From contig JAPHTE010000149.1 of the NCBI GenBank assembly GCA_026196445.1, forward strand, positions 1-5,878: a stretch of 5,878 bases of DNA. The letters run 5' to 3'. Source of the stretch: Lysobacterales bacterium. GTDB taxonomy: Bacteria; Pseudomonadota; Gammaproteobacteria; Xanthomonadales; SZUA-36. The translations under genes were made by a program, and so were the position numbers. This document shows, in pieces, positions 5,483-5,878 of the stretch. Below the pieces are notes generated by a model. The model searched no databases. It was not told the DNA's origin and saw only the letters and a list, made by a program, of their open reading frames with translations. Within the stretch, counting starts at the first letter, position 1. Each line of letters opens with the position of its first letter.

Positions 5483-5878
5483 ATGTTCACAGAAACGGTA
5501 GATTTCACCAAAAGCCCAAGGGGGCATGTACTGGTGCCAGTCTCGATTAATGGTAGCGAGCCGTTGATCTTTGTGCTGGACACAGGGGCGGGCAAGACAC
5601 TTGTCACTCCTGGCACGGTTGAGAAGCTGCATCTTGAGAAGGTGCCGGGCGAAGAGGCTTCGACACTTGGCACTCATGGAAAGACAGTAAACCCGGTGGT
5701 GCAACTCCAATCAGTAGGTGTTGGGGAGGTGAGTGTTGTGGATATTCAGGCAATCGTTCTCGACCTGGATCACATCACTCGTGGGAACTGGCGCGCTGAC
5801 GGTGTGCTGGGTATGGATTTTCTTAGACAATTCGACCTCCGGTTGGACTTTGGCAGCAGTGTGGCGAGTTTCTATTCA
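5483..5878 (+). CDS. Retropepsin-like aspartic protease, 3' end beyond the window
   Basis: The 132 visible residues contain the aspartic protease signature FVLDTGAGKTLV (30-41; catalytic D33 in DTGA) and the later GVLGMDFLRQFDLRLDF (107-123), which matches the G-[IV]-L-G-x-D-F-L flap-end segment of bacterial retropepsin-like proteins. Such proteins act as homodimers or as two-lobed monomers, usually in the periplasm. Reading continues to the window end, so the C-terminus or a second lobe is missing. Two oddities: the ATG at 5483 has no visible Shine-Dalgarno, and no signal peptide precedes the domain, although the frame is open back to 5444 (residues SLAHEKVSAHAAT) without another standard start codon. 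Base composition appears more GC-rich than the desaturase-family gene before it. Translation could be coupled to that gene, whose stop is 32 bp upstream, or the 5' end could be decayed. Confidence 0.8.
   Translation, partial: MFTETVDFTKSPRGHVLVPVSINGSEPLIFVLDTGAGKTLVTPGTVEKLHLEKVPGEEASTLGTHGKTVNPVVQLQSVGVGEVSVVDIQAIVLDLDHITRGNWRADGVLGMDFLRQFDLRLDFGSSVASFYS

Noticed and set aside
5437..5710. Minus-strand open frames over the aspartic protease start
   Set aside because: They are antisense to the DTGA-containing frame and show no domain or signal.
1..5878. CRISPR arrays, tRNA or rRNA genes, insertion sequences
   Set aside because: No regularly spaced repeats, no tRNA-like T-arm and acceptor pairing, and no transposase-like frame or terminal inverted repeats were seen.

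Overview
The window looks like chromosomal DNA from a gammaproteobacterium with moderate GC, perhaps marine. The evidence is indirect: Shine-Dalgarno-led genes, Sec signal peptides, a small protein with an IPTL-type C-terminal sorting signal, and two membrane enzymes of lipid or sterol type. No rRNA, tRNA, transposase, phage gene or CRISPR array is visible. The genus cannot be fixed from the sequence alone.

Layout. (1) 189-1238 (+): an exported serine hydrolase of the beta-lactamase/PBP-like family. (2) 1239-1585: a convergent intergenic stretch holding the minus-strand terminator of the next gene. (3) 1586-1993 (-): a small secreted protein with eight cysteines, preceded by a perfect 10-bp inverted repeat. 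(4) 1994-2666: the largest gap, with no convincing gene. (5) 2667-3299 (+): a secreted 210-residue protein of unknown function, followed by a strong terminator. (6) 3478-4191 (-): a polytopic membrane enzyme of the DUF1295/steroid 5-alpha-reductase-like or ICMT-like class. (7) 4366-4569 (+): a 67-residue protein that is little more than a signal peptide plus an IPTL-CTERM-like tail. (8) 4662-5450 (+): a sterol desaturase/fatty acid hydroxylase family di-iron membrane enzyme starting at TTG. (9) 5483-5878 (+): the start of a retropepsin-like aspartic protease, cut by the window edge.

How the genes fit together. Most products are exported or membrane-bound, so the window reads as an envelope-oriented accessory region and not as one clear pathway. 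The two lipid-type membrane enzymes (6 and 8) flank the 67-residue protein. Gene 6 is divergent from 7, and 7 and 8 are co-directional with a 92-bp gap, so 7-8 and possibly 9 could be one transcript. A shared role in modifying a membrane lipid, sterol or hopanoid is inference only. The genes at 1586-1993 and 2667-3299 are apparently single-gene units with their own terminators.

The items most worth checking are the CTERM-like microprotein beside the lipid enzymes, the perfect palindrome before the eight-cysteine protein, the shortened core of the beta-lactamase-family protein, and the aspartic protease that appears to lack a signal peptide and a ribosome binding site.
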